Source of the DNA: Bacteroidota bacterium
GTDB taxonomy: Bacteria; Bacteroidota; Bacteroidia; NS11-12g; UBA955
Direction of reading: 5' to 3'
Assembly (NCBI GenBank): GCA_018333525.1
Contig: JAGXTF010000118.1
Location: forward strand, 1-64,000
DNA length: 64,000 nt
Part shown: in pieces, positions 18,028-27,560 of the stretch
How the letters are laid out: each line of letters opens with the position of its first letter
How positions within the stretch are numbered: the stretch's first letter is position 1
Notes under the pieces: generated by a model
What the model was told of the DNA's origin: nothing
The model's database searches: none
What the model saw: the letters and a program-made list of their open reading frames with translations, nothing else
Translations under genes and position numbers: made by a program

Positions 18028-19841
18028 AGTTTTTGCAGTTTAATTAAACCGGCGTACAAACCGTTTTTACCCATTAATTCTTCGTGGGTTCCTATTTCTG
18101 CGATGCGTCCCTGATCCATTACCACAATTTTATCCGCATGCTGTACCGTACTTAATCGGTGGGCAATAATAAAACTGGTACGGTGCTCCATCAGCACTTC
18201 CAATGCAGCCTGTACGGCTTTTTCGCTTTGGCTGTCCAAAGCGCTGGTTGCTTCATCCAGAATTAGTATTTCCGGATTTTTAAGCAAGGCTCGTGCAATG
18301 CTGATGCGTTGGCGCTGACCACCACTCAGTTTGCTTCCTCTTTCGCCTACATTGGTATCATAACCATTTTCCGAGGCCAGAATAAATTCATGAGCATGTG
18401 CTGCTTTTGCCGCCGCCATAATTTCCTGTTCTGTAGCGTTGGTATTTCCAATGGCTATATTATTGCGAATGGTATCATTGAACAATACACTTTCCTGGGA
18501 TACAATGCCAATGAGTTTTCGCAGATCATCCTGACGGAAATCCCGAATATCAACACCATCCATAAAAATGCCGCCTTTTTTTACATCATAAAAACGCGCT
18601 ACAAGATCTGTTAATGTGGTTTTCCCGGCACCGGAAGGCCCAACCAGGGCAATGGTTTGCCCGCGTTTTACTTCCAGGGATACATCCTCAATTACAGGAT
18701 TTTCCGTATAGCTGAAGAATACATTTTTAAATGCAATACTATCTGTAAATGAAGGAGTTTTTGGACGTTCCGGATCTTGCACCACCACAGGTGCAGAAAC
18801 CAATTCCTGTATGCGCTCCAGACTCGCCATTCCTTTCTGGCTGGCGTAAAGTGCACTGGAGAAACCTTTGAATGGAGGAATTAACTGACTAAAAATGGCG
18901 AAATAAGTAAGGAAAAATTCGGGGTCGAGTTCTTTGCGAAAAACCATATTTCCACCAAGCCATAACAATGCTGCAGATACCATGATGGCGATTGTTTCCG
19001 ATAACGGAGAACTCAGGTCATACCTGCGTTGAACGCCAATATTGTTACGGGTATATTCATGATCTTCAGCACGATATCTTTTACCAAAAAAAGAAGTGGC
19101 ATTAAATGCTTTTATGATGCGAATACCACCGATGGTTTCTTCAAATGCGCTCATGATTTTGCCGATCAGCATTTGATTTTTTATAGATTTTTTTCGAAGC
19201 GACCTGCCTACCAAACCTATAACCAGCGCTGTTACAGGTAAAAAAATCAGTATATACAAGGTAAGTTTTGGTGACAGAGCAACCAGTGCAATCAGAAAAA
19301 TAATAATGTTTAATGGTTGAAAATAAAGTGCTTCAAGAGAAACCATTAAAGCAAATTCTATCTCTTTCATGTCGTTGCTCATTCTGGAAAGCAAATCGCC
19401 TTTTTTCTCTTCATTGAAATATGCAACAGGTAATTGCAGGCATTTTTCATAAATATTCACCCGCATTTTGCGCACACTGTAATTGCGGATTAAAACCATA
19501 AAATTCATTGCCAGATATCTCGCAACATTCTTTAATAGTGTAAGAACAACCAGTGCAATACATAACAGCATCAGTGCTTTAACCGGTTCTCCCTTTACCA
19601 TTAGGGCAAACCATTGCATAAAGTCGTGATACAAGCCTGTAAACCAGGAACCCATATCAATTCCTCCTGATTTTATTTCTGATGGTGCCTGATCCTTAGA
19701 AAATAGAAATTTCAGAACAGGCATAATCATCAATAAGGTTACCAGTTGAAAAACGATATAAACCAGATTGAAAATAAAATTCAAAAAAATAAGACCTTTA
19801 TGGTCTGTGGCATATCGTAAAAATTTGAAAACGGCTTTCAC
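18024..19841 (-). CDS. ABC transporter, fused permease/ATPase (MsbA-like)
   Basis: 605 residues: six-helix exporter domain (about 1-330) followed by the nucleotide-binding domain. Walker A is GPSGAGKTT, the signature LSGGQRQRISIARAL and Walker B ILILDEATSALD, with the H-loop in IIAHRLSTV. This half-transporter architecture forms homodimers that flip lipids or export hydrophobic substrates; MsbA-like lipid A transport is plausible but not provable. GTG start at 19841, with a TAATTTCG box 8 nt upstream. It is divergent from the DUF1684 lipoprotein gene with only 15 bp between them. Confidence 0.88.
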   Translation of the reverse strand: MKAVFKFLRYATDHKGLIFLNFIFNLVYIVFQLVTLLMIMPVLKFLFSKDQAPSEIKSGGIDMGSWFTGLYHDFMQWFALMVKGEPVKALMLLCIALVVLTLLKNVARYLAMNFMVLIRNYSVRKMRVNIYEKCLQLPVAYFNEEKKGDLLSRMSNDMKEIEFALMVSLEALYFQPLNIIIFLIALVALSPKLTLYILIFLPVTALVIGLVGRSLRKKSIKNQMLIGKIMSAFEETIGGIRIIKAFNATSFFGKRYRAEDHEYTRNNIGVQRRYDLSSPLSETIAIMVSAALLWLGGNMVFRKELDPEFFLTYFAIFSQLIPPFKGFSSALYASQKGMASLERIQELVSAPVVVQDPERPKTPSFTDSIAFKNVFFSYTENPVIEDVSLEVKRGQTIALVGPSGAGKTTLTDLVARFYDVKKGGIFMDGVDIRDFRQDDLRKLIGIVSQESVLFNDTIRNNIAIGNTNATEQEIMAAAKAAHAHEFILASENGYDTNVGERGSKLSGGQRQRISIARALLKNPEILILDEATSALDSQSEKAVQAALEVLMEHRTSFIIAHRLSTVQHADKIVVMDQGRIAEIGTHEELMGKNGLYAGLIKLQKL

Positions 19842-19848
19842 CTGAATG

Positions 19849-19856
19849 CGAAATTA
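19849..19856 (-). promoter_or_regulatory. -7 box of the ABC exporter gene (TAATTTCG)
   Basis: One mismatch to TAnnTTTG, 8 nt upstream of the GTG start, so the transcript would be leaderless or nearly so. No good -33 TTG is seen. Confidence 0.4.
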
Positions 19857-20483
19857 GTGAAATTTGCCCTCATGCGCTGCATTGGTCTCATTATCCCCGC
19901 CATCCTTTTTTTTGCTACATCCTGCGGCAACAAACCGTTAATGGAAGACAATGCTGCTTATACAGTAGCCTTGCTTGAAGAAAGGAAACAACGCGATAAT
20001 GAATTTGCTGCGGGGAAAAACAGCCCTTTTGCGAGTTTGGAAGAAGAATTTGCCGGTTTAAAGTATTTTGATCCGAATCCGGCATTCCTGGTTGAAGCCT
20101 GGCTTCATCAATTACCTGAAACCGAATTCAGAGAAATTGCAGATACAAAAGGGAAGCTCAGAAGATACAGATATGTGGGTGATTTGACTTTTGTGGGAAT
20201 AGAACCGAAAGATGAAAGCGCGCTACCGGCATATTTAGAGGAAGGGAATTCCGATTTGTTATTTGTTATGTTTCGGGATAGGACTAATATGAATTCCACC
20301 TATTCAGGAGGAAGATATTTGGAAATTCCTTATCATGAAAATGATACCAAATACATTTTAGATTTTAACAGGGCATTTAATCCGTATTGCCATTATAACC
20401 ACTCCTATTCATGTCCCGTAGTTCCGCCGGATTGTTCACTGAATGCAGAAATAAAAGCAGGCGAAAAAAAATATAAAGATTAA
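19857..20483 (+). CDS. DUF1684 lipoprotein
   Basis: 208 residues with a lipoprotein signal peptide ending in FFATSC-GN (lipid-attached Cys near residue 23). The C-terminal part carries the DUF1684 signature: STYSGGRYLEIPYH, then LDFNRAFNPYCHYNHSYSCP and a proline-rich end. The cysteines and asparagine/tyrosine pattern there are strongly conserved in the family. The family is widespread but uncharacterised. GTG at 19857 is used here; an in-frame ATG at 19872 (MRCIGL) is equally plausible. Its TAA overlaps the stop of the convergent transporter. Confidence 0.82.
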   Translation: MKFALMRCIGLIIPAILFFATSCGNKPLMEDNAAYTVALLEERKQRDNEFAAGKNSPFASLEEEFAGLKYFDPNPAFLVEAWLHQLPETEFREIADTKGKLRRYRYVGDLTFVGIEPKDESALPAYLEEGNSDLLFVMFRDRTNMNSTYSGGRYLEIPYHENDTKYILDFNRAFNPYCHYNHSYSCPVVPPDCSLNAEIKAGEKKYKD

Positions 20484-21574
20484 ATCTTTTTGGTCAGAGA
20501 TTTTATAATCTCAAATTGGGATAAACTTTCTTTAGCTATAATTCGCAAAACTGTGTAAAGTGGCGCAGCTACCATCATGCCTCCCAGCCCACCGAGTTGT
20601 GCTCCTGCAAGAATTACAAAAAACAATTCCAGTGGATGTACCTTCAAAGAATTGCTGAAAATTAAAGGATAACTGATAAAATTATCCAGTGCAATAGCAA
20701 TCAGGTATACCAGAATTACTTCATACATCTGGGGTAAAATAACATCATAAAAACCACCTCCGATATGGGAGAAAATGCTGAAGAGCAGGGCAAAGGACAC
20801 ACCCATCAGAGGCCCGATATAGGATATAAGGTTTATCAATCCTGAAAATATTGCAACAGTTAATGCATATTTCTCACCGCAAATTTCCAGCCCTATAAAA
20901 ATATAAGTTCCAAAAACAATTACCTGAAGCAAAATACTTCTGAAATATCGGCCCAGCATGTAATTCAAATTTCTGGTAATGGCCTGCATTTTTCCTTCGT
21001 ATTTGGAAGGTGTAAGTGTATGAAGAATCCGGTAAAAAAGATATTTTTCCTTTAAAAGAAAAAAAGTGATGAAAGTAACAATGAAAACCCAACCCACAAA
21101 AGAGGAAGCGAAGCTCAAAATATTGGAGGCAATTTCACCTACCCGGTCAAAATTCAACCAATCTTTTAATTGCGTTTTTACATATTCCATATTGAAATCA
21201 TCCATGGAAATGCCAAGCTTGATCATTTCATTTCGAATATCAGCGATGGGCTCTCCAAAACTCTTATTGAAATCTGCATCGCTGATGGAGCTGATTGCGG
21301 AAATCTGTTCCATCAGCGGTGGTAAAACCATAAAACAAAAACCGCTGAGTATGGCGTAAAATGTAATTAATACCAAAATTGCCGCAATACTTCGCGGCAA
21401 TTTTTTCTTTTTAAAATATAAATGTTTGTCAAAAAAGCGCATTAATGGTGCGCCAATAAATGACAAAATTACTGCGACTAAAAAATAGGCAAGTATTCCC
21501 CTCAAATACCAGATCAGAATGGCAAACAAAAGTATGCCAATCCATGTGAGAATCTGGTTTTTGGTATATTTCAC
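20480..21574 (-). CDS. AI-2E family transporter (PerM/YhhT type)
   Basis: 364 residues with eight or so hydrophobic segments, in the arrangement of the AI-2E/UPF0118 family: an N-terminal pair of helices, a soluble middle region (about 90-140) and a C-terminal block containing FSGLINLISYIGPLMGV and the GGLGGMMVAAPLYTVLR ending. Family members include autoinducer and ion exporters, so the substrate is open. The GTG start shares a base with the ftsH TAG (TAGTG), so it is co-transcribed with and translationally coupled to ftsH. Confidence 0.85.
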   Translation of the reverse strand: MKYTKNQILTWIGILLFAILIWYLRGILAYFLVAVILSFIGAPLMRFFDKHLYFKKKKLPRSIAAILVLITFYAILSGFCFMVLPPLMEQISAISSISDADFNKSFGEPIADIRNEMIKLGISMDDFNMEYVKTQLKDWLNFDRVGEIASNILSFASSFVGWVFIVTFITFFLLKEKYLFYRILHTLTPSKYEGKMQAITRNLNYMLGRYFRSILLQVIVFGTYIFIGLEICGEKYALTVAIFSGLINLISYIGPLMGVSFALLFSIFSHIGGGFYDVILPQMYEVILVYLIAIALDNFISYPLIFSNSLKVHPLELFFVILAGAQLGGLGGMMVAAPLYTVLRIIAKESLSQFEIIKSLTKKI

Positions 21575-23595
21575 TATTCGTCGCTAGTGTTGGCCGTATC
21601 GGTGTTTACAGGTTCTTCCACAGGCTTGGTATCCATCAGAGGAATTTCATGTTCCTTGATTTCAAATGGCCTTTTACCTATTATTCTTTCTAAATCATCT
21701 TTAAAAATAATTTCGGTTTTCAGAAGTTCCTGTGCAACAGCTTCCAATTGGTCTTTTTTGCTAAACAGCAATTCTTTGGTGCGTTGGTAAGCAGAAGAAA
21801 TCAGGGAACGCACTTCTTCATCAATCAATTCCGATGTTTTTTCGGAGTATGGTTTTTGATATCCGTATTCACCGGTGGGATCATAAAAAGAAACATTTCC
21901 AACCTTTTCACTCATGCCATACATGGTTATCATGCTGTATGCCAGTTTGGTGATTCTTTCCAAATCATTCTGTGCGCCAGTGCTGATTTTTCCAAAGAAT
22001 ATATCTTCTGCCACACGGCCGCCCAATGTCATACACATACTATCCATCAATTGTTCTGTTCGATACAGATATTGCTCTTTAGGCAAATACTGAGCATATC
22101 CCAGGGCAGCAACACCACGAGGAACAATTGAAACTTTCAACAAAGGATCTGCATGTTCCAGAAACCAACCTGCAATGGCATGGCCTGCTTCGTGATATGC
22201 AACAATTTCTTTTTCTTCCGGAGATATAATTTTATTCTTTTTCTCCAATCCACCAATTACACGGTCAATTGCATCCTGAAAGTCCGACATTTCCACCGAT
22301 TCTTTACCTTTTCTGGCGGCAATCAAAGCGGCTTCATTGCATACGTTAGCAATTTCTGCTCCGGCGAAACCAGGTGTTTGAGATGCGAGTTTTTTAACAT
22401 CAACGTCCGCTGAAAGTTTGGTAAGTGGTTTCAGATGCACTTTAAATATTTGTTCTCTGCCAACCAGGTCAGGGCGATCTACAGATATTTGTCTGTCGAA
22501 CCTTCCCGGACGCAGCAATGCGCTATCCAGAATATCGGGTCGGTTGGTAGCTGCCATCAAAATTACGCCGCTGTCGGTTCCAAAACCATCCATTTCAGCG
22601 AGCAATTGATTCAGTGTATTTTCTCTTTCATCGTTGCTGGCTTGTACCAGATTTTTTCCTCTTGCTCTACCAATGGCATCAATTTCATCAATAAAAATAA
22701 TACATGGAGCTTTTTCTTTGGCTTGTTTAAACAAGTCGCGAACTCTGCTGGCACCAACACCAACAAACATTTCTACGAAATCAGAACCTGATAGTGAAAA
22801 GAATGGCACTTCAGCTTCACCTGCAACTGCTTTTGCCAATAATGTTTTACCGGTACCCGGAGGGCCAACCAACAAAACTCCTTTGGGAATTTTACCACCG
22901 AGATTGGTATATTTTTTTGGATTTTTAAGGAAGTCTACCACTTCCATTACTTCCAATTTTGCTTCTTCTAATCCGGCAACATCCTTAAAGGAAATATTCA
23001 CGCGGGTATCTTTATCAAATAGAGTAGCACGTGCTCTTCCAATATTGAAAATATTTGGTCCGCCGCCGCTTCCGCCTCCTGCACGACGAAATAAGATGCT
23101 CCAGAAAATCAGAAATATTCCAATGAAAAATACCCATTGTATTACCTGACCCCATATTTCGGGACTGGTTTCAAATTCAACCTTTATTTCTTTGGCAGTT
23201 TTATTTTCTTTTTTGGCATTATCTGCCATTTCTATTCTCAGGGATTTTACCTCTTCGGTAAAATATCCTTTTTCCATTTCGAAACTGAAATCTGCTTCAT
23301 CTCCACCCAAAAAGCTTTCGCGCTTTTTAAGTTTCTTTTTGTACGCTTCTTTCTGGCGGGCTTCAGGTGTCAGATAGACTTCCACCAGCCGGTCATTTAC
23401 TACTTTGAGCTTTTCTACATCACTCTGCAGCACCATATTTCGCACTTCCGACCAGTTGGAAGTGTTGTTGCTGCCGGGACGGAATAAGGTAAAAGCAAGA
23501 ATTACAATAAACAGTATTCCATATATCCAATAGGGATTAAATCTGAAACCTCCTGATGGTTTTTTATTCTGACCGGAATTTTGGTTCTCTTCCAT
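21574..23595 (-). CDS. ftsH: ATP-dependent zinc metalloprotease FtsH
   Basis: 673 residues from the ATG at 23595 (MEENQNSGQ). Two N-terminal membrane helices bracket a periplasmic domain, followed by the AAA domain with Walker A GPPGTGKT, Walker [12 protein letters not shown] and second region of homology, and the M41 zinc site HEAGH. It degrades misassembled membrane proteins and regulatory substrates. A longer frame from a TTG at 23649 is rejected because that TTG is part of the -7 box TAGTTTTG (23647-23654). The C-terminal tail is acidic and low in complexity. Co-transcribed with the AI-2E-type transporter. Confidence 0.95.
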   Translation of the reverse strand: MEENQNSGQNKKPSGGFRFNPYWIYGILFIVILAFTLFRPGSNNTSNWSEVRNMVLQSDVEKLKVVNDRLVEVYLTPEARQKEAYKKKLKKRESFLGGDEADFSFEMEKGYFTEEVKSLRIEMADNAKKENKTAKEIKVEFETSPEIWGQVIQWVFFIGIFLIFWSILFRRAGGGSGGGPNIFNIGRARATLFDKDTRVNISFKDVAGLEEAKLEVMEVVDFLKNPKKYTNLGGKIPKGVLLVGPPGTGKTLLAKAVAGEAEVPFFSLSGSDFVEMFVGVGASRVRDLFKQAKEKAPCIIFIDEIDAIGRARGKNLVQASNDERENTLNQLLAEMDGFGTDSGVILMAATNRPDILDSALLRPGRFDRQISVDRPDLVGREQIFKVHLKPLTKLSADVDVKKLASQTPGFAGAEIANVCNEAALIAARKGKESVEMSDFQDAIDRVIGGLEKKNKIISPEEKEIVAYHEAGHAIAGWFLEHADPLLKVSIVPRGVAALGYAQYLPKEQYLYRTEQLMDSMCMTLGGRVAEDIFFGKISTGAQNDLERITKLAYSMITMYGMSEKVGNVSFYDPTGEYGYQKPYSEKTSELIDEEVRSLISSAYQRTKELLFSKKDQLEAVAQELLKTEIIFKDDLERIIGKRPFEIKEHEIPLMDTKPVEEPVNTDTANTSDE

Positions 23596-23646
23596 ATATG
23601 TTTCTAACGCAGTGTCAAATGTTACGCCGTTTTGGCTTTCTAACGA

Positions 23647-23654
23647 CAAAACTA
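23647..23654 (-). promoter_or_regulatory. ftsH -7 box (TAGTTTTG)
   Basis: A perfect TAnnTTTG match on the minus strand, 51 nt upstream of the chosen ATG. It decides the start: the alternative TTG codon lies inside the box. Confidence 0.5.
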
Positions 23655-23730
23655 CGATTTTAACCCACGATTTTTAAACGGGGCTAAAAAAAATGAAAGC
23701 CGCCTGCTATTATGTCAGAAATACTGGCAG

Positions 23731-23760
23731 TTTGTGGTTCACGGATTTCCCTTAATTTCG
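23731..23760 (+). promoter_or_regulatory. Ppx/GppA gene promoter (TTTG-N18-TAATTTCG)
   Basis: TTTG at 23731-23734, an 18-nt spacer and TAATTTCG at 23753-23760, ending 5 nt before the TTG start at 23766. It lies within the longer reading frame from 23712, which is therefore unlikely. Confidence 0.55.
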
Positions 23761-23765
23761 GAACT

Positions 23766-24653
23766 TTGAAATTGGCAGCCATAGATATCGGATCCAATGC
23801 GGTGCGTTTGTATATAGCAAGACCACTGCATGAAGAACTGGAGAATACAGACTTCAAACCTGTGGAGTTTACCCGTTTGCCATTGCGTCTGGGAGATGAC
23901 GTTTTTAAAACCAAAATAATAGGTAAGAAAAAGGCAGATCTTCTATGTAAAGCTTTGCAGGCATTTGCTTTATTAATGGAAATCTATAACGTGGATGAAA
24001 TGCGCGCATGTGCAACCAGTGCCATGCGCGATGCATTAAACGGGCCAAAACTGATGAAAGAATTGAAAAGAATCACCGGTATCAAAGTGGACATCATTAA
24101 CGGTAAAGAAGAGAGCCGATTGATACAAACCAGTGTTTTGGACTGGTTACCCGGCAAAAACAGTTTTTTACATATTGATGTAGGAGGTGGAAGTACAGAA
24201 ATTGCGTATATCCGAAATGGAAAGATCAAAAAATATGAGAGTTTCAACATCGGAACGGTGCGATTGCGTGAAGGAAAGGTAAAGCCTTCTGAAACAACAA
24301 AAATGTACCAATGGCTGGAAGAACTTGTTTTGCCTATCGATGAACCGGTTAAAGCTGTGGGAACCGGCGGGAATATTGTAAAATTACTGGAATTGTCCGG
24401 AGCCAAGGATAATAAATCTCTGAATTTAAAACACTTGCTTGCAACCAATGATTATATCAAAAGTTTAGATCTGCATGATTTGGTTTATGAATTAAAACTC
24501 AATCCCGACCGTGCAGAGGTGATAGGATTTGCCGGTGATATTTATACCGGAATCATGCAAGCCTGCAACATCCATGAAATTCTCGCTCCAAATATTGGAT
24601 TAAAGGATGGCATTATCCGGGATTTATGGAAAAAGAGATTTGCTATTCCATAA
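23766..24653 (+). CDS. Ppx/GppA-family phosphatase
   Basis: 295 residues from the TTG at 23766 (KLAAIDIGSNAVRLYI). The family hydrolyses polyphosphate ends or pppGpp using the actin-like ATPase fold. The phosphate-1 loop is AAIDIGSNAVRL, and the phosphate-2 motif is HIDVGGGSTEIA. Only the catalytic Ppx/GppA core is present, as is usual for the short Bacteroidota form, without the HD domain of E. coli Ppx. Whether it acts on polyP or pppGpp cannot be decided. It lies divergent from ftsH. Confidence 0.85.
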   Translation: MKLAAIDIGSNAVRLYIARPLHEELENTDFKPVEFTRLPLRLGDDVFKTKIIGKKKADLLCKALQAFALLMEIYNVDEMRACATSAMRDALNGPKLMKELKRITGIKVDIINGKEESRLIQTSVLDWLPGKNSFLHIDVGGGSTEIAYIRNGKIKKYESFNIGTVRLREGKVKPSETTKMYQWLEELVLPIDEPVKAVGTGGNIVKLLELSGAKDNKSLNLKHLLATNDYIKSLDLHDLVYELKLNPDRAEVIGFAGDIYTGIMQACNIHEILAPNIGLKDGIIRDLWKKRFAIP

Positions 24654-24657
24654 AACC

Positions 24658-26205
24658 TTAATCTTCTATTTTATCAGGGAAAAATTTTCGGTTTCTGTAT
24701 ATGTAAATGGTGTGATTGGTGTTGTGGGAAGGATTTAATCTGTACATCACCATATCCACAAATCCAGGCTCTGCTGTTGCTTCATAAACCAAATTCGGAT
24801 AGTACTGCGATATTTTTTTCTTTCTGTTTTGCAGATTTTTATCGCCTACAAAAAATACAAATTGCGCATTCTCTTCCACTTTACCATTGTTTACAGAGTC
24901 TTTACTCAATGGATTGTTGCGGGTAACTCCAACGGTAGATATCATTTGTCCGGCATAAAATTGCGGCATAATGTCTATATAATTTTCATCCGAATTTTCT
25001 ACAACAATTTCCCGAATATCCTTATAACGGTGTATTTGATACATGGCTTCCACCCGGGACCTTTTTCCGTACATGGTGGAAACAGGAATAAAAACCATGA
25101 AGTTTAAAACCCAGAAAAATGTCCAGATTTTTTTATACAGTCTTGCATGATTTAACCAAAACACGGAGCGATCTTTAAATTCATTCCAACCTGTGATTCC
25201 AGCAATAACCAGCGAGGGAACAATTGAAAATATAAATCGTTCCTGTTTGTTTGGAAAATAAGAATGAAATGCAAGAAAGAGGAACATTGGCAGAAATAAA
25301 ATCAACCTTTTTCTGAATCCAGAGAACATTCCAAAAAAAATAAAAATACTGATTGGTGGAATCAGTATTCCACCTAAGAGCAATAAATAATTATACCAAT
25401 CACCCTGTATAAAATTGTATTTATTATCCAGATTGAATTGAATGTATTCTCCCATTTCTGCAAATGGCCTTCCCCAAATTAACAGGTCAATTCCACCCTG
25501 CAGAAGCAATGCGGAAAATAAGGCACCCACAGAATAGAAAATCCCTTCCTTCCATTTTCGATTCAGTAAAATTGCCAGCCCAATGCCACCGGTAAAAATC
25601 GCAGTTTGGTATCGAACAGAAAATGCAATTCCACCAACAAAGCCTGCAAGAAAAATAAATTTCAGCGCATGCTTTTTTTCTTCTGCAACCATGGCCATCC
25701 ATGTGCTTATGATTAACAGGGGAATGGCAGCTACTTCCACCAGATTTCGAACGCTCATCCATGGAATAAACCAAAGCAATGCGAGAATGAGTCCTACTTG
25801 TTTTGCTGTTTTTTTACTTGTGGTTCTCTCGGTAATTTTATATCCATAATATACCACCAGTAAAGACCAGGCGGCATGTAAAAATCGAACCAGAAACATC
25901 TTGCCCTGCGGGTCAGAAAGGCCAATAAATTTTAAGAATACAAACAAAAAATAATGCATTCCCACATAGAAAAAACTATGTCCCTCCGGCCCGCTATTTC
26001 CCTGAGTCCACGGCAACCAATGATTTACATCATAGCCATCAGCCCAGGATTGCGCAACTTCAATAACCAGAAAATGATCATCGAGCATGCCCCATCCTTT
26101 AGAAAAAGCAACTGCAATGAGTCGGGCAATAATTGCGAGAAATAGGATTAAACTCAGTGGTTTTTCTTCCCACAATTGGCGGATATGTAAATTAAACTGT
26201 CGCAA
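24658..26205 (-). CDS. GT22-like mannosyltransferase (Alg9/PIG-B type), polytopic
   Basis: 515 residues with about ten to twelve membrane helices (GT-C fold). An acidic pair sits in the first loop (WGMLDDHFL), where GT-C enzymes bind the lipid-phosphate donor, and NKQERFIFSIVPSLV matches the H/N-K-E-x-RF-x-P signature of the Alg9/PIG-B (GT22) group. It should transfer a sugar from a polyprenyl-phosphate donor on the periplasmic side. TTG start; no ATG fits. It is downstream of kynU with an 8-bp gap on the same strand, but no functional link is evident. Confidence 0.75.
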   Translation of the reverse strand: MRQFNLHIRQLWEEKPLSLILFLAIIARLIAVAFSKGWGMLDDHFLVIEVAQSWADGYDVNHWLPWTQGNSGPEGHSFFYVGMHYFLFVFLKFIGLSDPQGKMFLVRFLHAAWSLLVVYYGYKITERTTSKKTAKQVGLILALLWFIPWMSVRNLVEVAAIPLLIISTWMAMVAEEKKHALKFIFLAGFVGGIAFSVRYQTAIFTGGIGLAILLNRKWKEGIFYSVGALFSALLLQGGIDLLIWGRPFAEMGEYIQFNLDNKYNFIQGDWYNYLLLLGGILIPPISIFIFFGMFSGFRKRLILFLPMFLFLAFHSYFPNKQERFIFSIVPSLVIAGITGWNEFKDRSVFWLNHARLYKKIWTFFWVLNFMVFIPVSTMYGKRSRVEAMYQIHRYKDIREIVVENSDENYIDIMPQFYAGQMISTVGVTRNNPLSKDSVNNGKVEENAQFVFFVGDKNLQNRKKKISQYYPNLVYEATAEPGFVDMVMYRLNPSHNTNHTIYIYRNRKFFPDKIED

Positions 26206-26212
26206 ATAAAAA

Positions 26213-27484
26213 TTAAGTTCGGAATTGTGAAAATGCCTGTCCTACTTTCCAACAGTCTTTATAACTGTTGTAAAGAGGTACCGGTGCCATACGAATTACA
26301 TTAGGTTCACGCCAGTCACAAATAATATTTTGGCTGGTTAAAAAATCAAAAAGCGCTTTCCCATTTTCATTGGTGAGTAAAGACAACTGACAACCCTGAG
26401 CGTTTTTTGGAGTTATGATTTGAAAATCAATATTCGGATTTTTACTTTTGGCATCTTCTAACAAAAAGCGCAGGTAGGGTGTTAGCTTCGATGTTTTATC
26501 GGCGAGCGCCGGCATTCCGGCATCTGAAAAAATATCGAGACTTGCACGTTGGACCGCCATACCAAAAACCGGGGCATTGCTCAATTGCCATCCTGCAGCA
26601 CCTGGTTCGGGAATGTATCCGCGCAACATTTTAAAGCGAACATCTTCTTTATGCCCCCACCAGCCCGCAAATCTTGGTGTTTGGGGATCCAAACCGTGTT
26701 TTTCATGAATAAAAACACCGGCCACATTACCAGGTCCACTGTTCAGGTATTTGTAAGAACACCATGAAGCAAAGTCCACATTCCATTCATGCAATAAGAG
26801 CAAAATATTACCCACGGCATGGGCAAGATCAAATCCCGCCAAAGCTCCTACTTCATGGGCAGCATTTGTAATTGCGGGAATATCAAAACATTGACCGGTA
26901 TAATATTGAACCCCGCTAAAAAAAACGAGGGCTAATTCCGAGCCATGTTGATGAATGGCTTCTAAAATGTCTGAATCACGCAGGGTGAATTCCCCTTCTC
27001 TGGGTTGAAGTTCAATCACCGCATCGGAATAAGAATAGCCATGAAATTCCACCTGGGATTGAATGGCGTACATGTCCGACGGGAAGGCCCCGGCTTCCAT
27101 TAAAATTTTGTATTTACCCGGTTTCGGTCTGTAAAAACTAACCAGAAGCAAATGCAGATTTACCGTCAGTTGGTTCATTACCACTACTTCGTCATTGCGT
27201 GCCCCAACAAGTGCTGCGGCAGATTCTGTCAGAAATTTATGGTAATGAAACCAGGGATTTCTACCGTGAAAATGGCCTTCAACACCAAGTTTTGCCCAAT
27301 CCTCCAATTCTACTTTCAGGTTATCAAGAGCGCCTTTTGGTTGCAGCCCCAAAGAGTTCCCACACAAATACACCCAGGTCTCTCCATTTTCGGAGCGAGG
27401 TATTAAAAATCTTTCCCGATAAGATGCAAGCGGATCAGATTTATCCAGGTTTTCCGCGAATTCGGGAGAGGAATTATATTGCAT
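26213..27484 (-). CDS. kynU: Kynureninase
   Basis: 423 residues from the ATG at 27484 (MQYNSSPEFAENLDKSDPL). It cleaves (3-hydroxy)kynurenine to (3-hydroxy)anthranilate and alanine with PLP. The fold-type I signature includes YLCGNSLGLQPKGA near the N-terminus, VVVMNQLTVNLHLLL, GFDLAHAVGN, and the PLP lysine in WCSYKYLNSGPGNVAG. A longer frame to 27583 runs through its own promoter and the marR leader and is rejected. With the 3-hydroxyanthranilate dioxygenase at 39646 it points to a kynurenine route to NAD or tryptophan catabolism; the other enzymes lie outside. Confidence 0.95.
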   Translation of the reverse strand: MQYNSSPEFAENLDKSDPLASYRERFLIPRSENGETWVYLCGNSLGLQPKGALDNLKVELEDWAKLGVEGHFHGRNPWFHYHKFLTESAAALVGARNDEVVVMNQLTVNLHLLLVSFYRPKPGKYKILMEAGAFPSDMYAIQSQVEFHGYSYSDAVIELQPREGEFTLRDSDILEAIHQHGSELALVFFSGVQYYTGQCFDIPAITNAAHEVGALAGFDLAHAVGNILLLLHEWNVDFASWCSYKYLNSGPGNVAGVFIHEKHGLDPQTPRFAGWWGHKEDVRFKMLRGYIPEPGAAGWQLSNAPVFGMAVQRASLDIFSDAGMPALADKTSKLTPYLRFLLEDAKSKNPNIDFQIITPKNAQGCQLSLLTNENGKALFDFLTSQNIICDWREPNVIRMAPVPLYNSYKDCWKVGQAFSQFRT

Positions 27485-27490
27485 TGGCAG

Positions 27491-27498
27491 CAAATTTA
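27491..27498 (-). promoter_or_regulatory. kynU -7 box (TAAATTTG)
   Basis: Perfect TAnnTTTG on the minus strand, 6 nt upstream of the kynU ATG, implying a very short or absent leader. No TTG at -33. Confidence 0.5.
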
Positions 27499-27514
27499 CT
27501 TTTGAAACGTTGAG

Positions 27515-27528
27515 AATTTGGCCGAATT
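27515..27528. promoter_or_regulatory. Candidate operator palindrome between kynU and marR
   Basis: AATTTGGCCGAATT is a 14-nt palindrome with one mismatched pair, in the 76-bp region between the divergent kynU and MarR genes. Its size and place suit a MarR-type dimer, which could block the kynU promoter. This is inference from position and symmetry only. Confidence 0.3.
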
Positions 27529-27560
27529 GGTTAAAATTGCTCTTTAAATATAAGGCTATC

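Noticed and set aside
22153..23149. Open frames antisense to ftsH
   Set aside because: Explained by the codon structure of ftsH on the other strand.
23596..23649. N-terminal extension of FtsH from a TTG
   Set aside because: The TTG is part of a perfect -7 promoter box, and the added residues match nothing in the family.
23712..23765. Longer Ppx/GppA start at an ATG
   Set aside because: A TTTG-N18-TAATTTCG promoter lies inside the extension and the true fold begins at KLAAIDIGSN.
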